From positions 24,429,133 through 24,493,132 of the forward strand of contig CM019718.1 in the NCBI GenBank assembly GCA_009760885.1: 64,000 nt of DNA, in the 5' to 3' direction. Both the position numbers and the translations under genes were made by a program. The stretch is from Achatina immaculata (Eukaryota > Mollusca > Gastropoda > Stylommatophora > Achatinidae). The notes beneath the pieces were generated by a model. The model was not told where the DNA came from. It saw only the letters and a list, made by a program, of their open reading frames with translations, and ran no database searches. Below, in pieces: positions 60,249 through 64,000 of the stretch. Position 1 is the first letter of the stretch, and every line of letters starts with the position of its first letter.

Positions 60249-62514
60249 TTTTAAGTAGATGATTCTCGACTACAGCATGACCTGTCGTTGTGTCACATAG
60301 TGGAGGCTTGTGGTAAAGAGAAGGGCGTCCTTTCTTTGCCAGATACTAGGAATTCAGATAATGTTGTTTTATTTCCAGACAGATTAAAGTGCATTTGGCA
60401 CGACGCAAAGTATAACTTAATTACTGTGTTACCAAACATAACGAAGCCGTACTTTTAGTCGCTGTTCTAGTGTAATAGGGGGTAATGGAAGCTTATTTAT
60501 TCGCACGATAATAAAACTGTAGGACAGGACTTTGTTTTTACCTGTGATATACAAGGGGCGAGACATTGTGATTTCATAGAGAGTTCTGTTTTTATTTCCA
60601 AGCTCGAAGCATAAACTGCTTTAACTCAGTACTAATGCTTAGCACTTTATAAAGTGTAGAGGGATTGCTTTGTTGGCCGGATTAGACACAGTATAGAGTT
60701 ATTGCTTTGTTTGCTGAACGCAAGCCAAACAGTAGCTGCTTGCTGTGGGAAGTAAATTATTTAAAATGAGTTGCGTGCACAGCTCTGCATTCATTCATTG
60801 GTTAGGTACCATGCGAGTCATATTTATCTTTTATATTCTGTCTGCAGCGTCTCTCGGCTGTCTTCCTGTTTTCCGCGCCACTTGTGACATTTCTCCTCTC
60901 TGTCTCTCTTTCTTTTTACCTAAAGTTTTCCAGACCTATATCTTTCTCACATATTTTCAACAAATTTTGCCAGGCAAGTTTTTGCACTTTCCCGGACCCT
61001 TTGACTTTACCTGAATATAGCTAACTCCTAGCAGTTCACTTTTCGCGAAAAAAAAGTACACGTACCCCAAAACATGTAGCAGATAATGGATTTCTTTCTC
61101 GGGGTTTAAATAACTTCTTAGTATTTTTTGTTGTTGCATTGATTGATCTGTAGTTGGCTCATGCGTGTTTTCTCCCCACTCTTGACACTCCCTCAGACTT
61201 TCTTCTCTCGTTCAGTCAGTTCTTCTATAGTTAGTCATCAAGCGAACATTTTTAGGAAGTGATATGAGGCTTCCTGAACAGCTGACTATTGCTTCATGTT
61301 CGTTATTCATCTACGAACGAGGCTGTGACGACTAAGGTGGAATGCGAATGTGAGCTTCCTTCTATGTCAGTTTTTACCGCATTTTAGACTCTTTTTTTTA
61401 TAACTAGTGCAGTTGTTACTGAATCTGTTTCTATAGTTATACGTCCAGTCCCGCCGATAAACATCTGCATTTACCTCCATGTTTCTATATTAAATGGGTT
61501 TTAAACAAACTAAAACAGTATAATTCGTTACTGTGAGTTTATAGAGACAGCAGAGAATGTCAGCATATTGTAATAAATATTAGAAATGTCCATTTTTTTT
61601 TATCATGACCAAGTCCATAATTTTAAAATGTAGAATACATAAACGCTGCACCTGCTTAGAGTGAAATACTACTGGACGACATTTTGCCGATCTCCAGTTT
61701 GAAAACCACAGCTCTCCGACATATTCTTCAAAATAGGTCTCAGATTTTTGCCAGTTATAAATTAAGCAGCAGCGTTTTACATCTTGTCTTAATGTCCTGT
61801 TACTTTCGGCTCTTTATATCCTCATAAATCTCAGACTTCTGTGCCCTTACATGATAAAATATTATGATTATGTGTTCGTTTTTAGAATGAATTTAAAGGG
61901 AAAAAAATGTAGAATGAAACTTTAACCCCGAGATATTTTTAACTCTTTTACACATTTCTTATTAGTTCTCCTTTTTTTCCGTTTCCAGCGCCCACTCTTT
62001 CTTGTTATAGCTGTCTATTTTCTACACCCAAGTGAGCGTAGTTCTCACACGAGTTGATGAATTTCTTTTTTTTTTTAACTGACGAGTCACGATAGGCATT
62101 CTTTCTTTTTCTTTTCTTCTCCTTTTCTTCTTTTTCTCCTCCTTCCTTCGTCGATCTGTATAGTTTTACACAGCTGAAATCTTTCACTGCAGGAAAAGTA
62201 ACTAGTTATTATTTAATTAAATAAAAATGTATTCTTTATTAATTGATTTGCCTGAAAAAAAAATCCGGTGCGTGCAAACCAACCTGAACTTAGGAGGCGT
62301 ATGTTCGTGGACATTGTAACATTGTGGACGACTAGACATGAGGTCGGTCAATCTATGGTTGATCCGCCCCGCGACTTCCTGTTGTTTTCCTTCATTGTAA
62401 AAAAAAAAACAAAAAAACCTTGCAATAGCTTTTAATTCTGGAAATATTTCATGTTCTGAATTTTTAAAAAAAGTTATGAATGATCGGCGTCCATTTAGTG
62501 GTAAACTTATCATT

Positions 62515-63230
62515 TTGGGGAGATTTTAATCAAACAACTAATACTGGTGCTAGAGAATCAGCATGCGATATTTTGGAGTTTTGGTCTGAACAGTTCACCT
62601 CTTTGGCATTACATCAAACACTGTAGTTTATAAAAAGTATGTGTTCATACGGAGATAATAAATGTAACGACTGGAACTTATGGATTTGGACATGACGAAT
62701 TGATACATGGCAGTAATAAACAGTCAAAATTTAGTGGAAATTCCGCGAGATTTCATTGAGCGAGAAAATATAACATATTCAGTTTATGGAACAGGTACCA
62801 CCACATTCACTGGTAGTGAAATTTTAGAACTAGCTAGAAAAGTAAATGTGACTCGGACATATACAAACACATTTAGACTATTGCTGAACAATCTGGGATG
62901 GATGCTCAGTGTCAAATATAAAGAGGCTTTACTCACTTCAAAAGCGAGCAGTAAAGCTTATTAGTGACAAAGATCAAGCACAAACGTATCAAAATACTGC
63001 CTCTTAAGAACAGGTTCCTCTTCAAATAAGCCAAGTTGGTACATCAAATTCTTTCACAGCATGCTCCGCATTATACACATAGCATTGTTTATTATATAGT
63101 ATGTTCAACAATATTTATGCGTATAGGCCACTCACGTAATTTTAAAAAAAACACCCTATTTGCCTTGGCACGCAGTTTTAAGCCACGTAAAACTGCCAAC
63201 AGATTAGTTTTTCCACCAGAATCATGATAA
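62515..63230 (+). mobile_element. degraded LINE RT 3' region
   Basis: Plus-strand frames include GDFNQTTNTGARES near 62518, SLQKRAVKLISDKD near 62935, LVHQILSQHAPHYT near 63033 and SRNFKKNTLFALARSFKPRK near 63133. The order LQKRAVRLI ... LxxxLAPxYL ... R.... is typical of the C-terminal part of CR1/Rex-like LINE ORFs. The many stops indicate a dead copy, and the family is inferred. Confidence 0.5.
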
Positions 63231-63489
63231 CAAATACTAAGGATTTGTCCTTAGAGAAACGAAGAGTTTCTTCAACGCGTCGCTATTTGTCACCTTCTGT
63301 GGTTGACTGCACGGTTTGGGTTCTTCATGCTATCTAAATGACTGCGGCATTTCATTTACTGTTCCCTGCATTAGTTAATGCTGCAGTTTTCTTTGTAAAC
63401 AGCTAAATAATGGATTATGTATCCATGGACGGCCTGTCATTTATGGGTTTTAAAAGGAGATTTCAGATTGCCTTTAACATGCTGAGAAC

Positions 63490-63905
63490 CACTAAGTAAG
63501 ATAGTTATTTTTTTTCTCTTTCTTGTGTGAAAAGTTTGAAAACCTCTTTGTTAAGCTGGTTAGTTTTATGTGGATTTTTTTCTGCGTATAAAAGGGTTTG
63601 GTAACTGCTGTTTTAAACTAGTCAGTTTTTGTGGACTTTCTGGATATAAAAGGGTGAGAACCATTGTGTTAATCTAGTCGGTTTTCTTGTAGACTTTCTG
63701 GGTATAAAAGGGTTTGAGAACTACTGTGTTAAACTAGTCGGTTTTATGTGGACTTTCTGGGTATAAAGGGTCTGAGAACCACTGTGTTAAACTAGTCGGC
63801 TTTTTGTGGACTTTCTGAGTATGACAGGGTTTGAGAACCGCTGTGTTAAGGTAGTCAGTTTTGTGCGGTTTTATGGATATAGAAGAGTTTAAAAAACCAC
63901 TGTCA
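63490..63905 (+). repeat. 59-bp tandem array carrying a hAT-like terminus in each unit
   Basis: Ends of the GAACCACTG-like motif fall at about 63550, 63610, 63666, 63726, 63784, 63843 and 63902 (spacing 56-60). The unit core is TATAAAAGGGTTTGAGAACC plus ACTGTGTTAAACTAGTCGG. Read on the minus strand each unit begins CAGTGGTTCTCAAACCC, the consensus hAT terminus. Confidence 0.85.
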
Positions 63906-64000
63906 GTGTGTGTGTGGGTTGGTAGGTGGGTGGTGTTTTTCTGGGTGTAAACGAGATTGGGAACCGCTATGGTGTCCTATAGTTTATTTTATTTTTCCAG

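Larger units (their letters stand above)
58477..64000 (+). other. MAPKBP1/WDR62 intron 4, partial
   Basis: Starts with GTAAGT and runs to the window edge. I looked for the expected continuation of the WD40 repeat (a segment like SPxxKYIVSVG...NVW) on the plus strand and did not find it. Contains a hAT MITE, a LINE remnant and a 59-bp tandem array. 58680-59990 and 60260-62500 show nothing nameable. Confidence 0.7.

Overview
This is an AT-rich eukaryotic window. It has spliced genes, introns from about 2 to 21 kb, and a dense load of decayed LINEs, tRNA-derived SINEs, hAT and mariner-type MITEs, minisatellites and microsatellites. The repeat mix (RNase H-bearing and other LINEs, tRNA-SINEs with a conserved tail, CATA and CT/GA microsatellites) and the divergence of the two genes from vertebrate orthologues suggest a lophotrochozoan, most likely a mollusc (cephalopod or gastropod). 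I cannot go further than that. Nothing bacterial, viral or plasmid-like is present.

Two protein genes can be supported. On the minus strand, a TMEM229B-like gene has two coding exons (21881-21733 and 19282-18898), giving a complete 177-residue multi-pass membrane protein. Its 5' UTR exon or exons must lie upstream, possibly in a CpG-richer patch near 23.6-24.0 kb. On the plus strand, the 5' part of a MAPKBP1/WDR62 orthologue starts at 29264. Four coding exons (29264-29350, 31754-31845, 53046-53166, 58384-58476) splice in phase to 131 residues covering the N-terminus and the start of the WD40 propeller. The gene continues past the right edge. The two genes are head to head, with start codons about 7.4 kb apart.

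Layout: 1-18.7 kb is intergenic, 3' of TMEM229B, and holds a 30-copy 43-bp minisatellite (989-2260), an RNase H-bearing LINE (about 3040-4930), several 5'-truncated LINEs, a mariner MITE (11275-11822) and a 31-bp array (11938-12360). 18.7-22 kb is the TMEM229B gene. 22-29 kb is the shared upstream region, with LINE remnants, CATA microsatellites and a hAT MITE. From 29.2 kb to the end is MAPKBP1/WDR62, whose 21.2-kb intron 2 is crowded with LINE copies in both orientations, a hAT MITE, a 51-bp minisatellite and SINEs.

The most notable points concern repeat biology. Several LINE families here end in, or abut, their own simple-sequence tail: (AG)n, an AAGAT-like repeat, (AATG)n, (TATG)n or TA-rich. 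Several insertions keep exact target-site duplications of 9-12 bp (LINE) or 8 bp (hAT). Intron 2 contains long inverted LINE pairs that could form double-stranded RNA. At the right edge a 59-bp satellite carries a hAT terminal sequence in every unit. I found no evidence of a new enzymatic or defence system.
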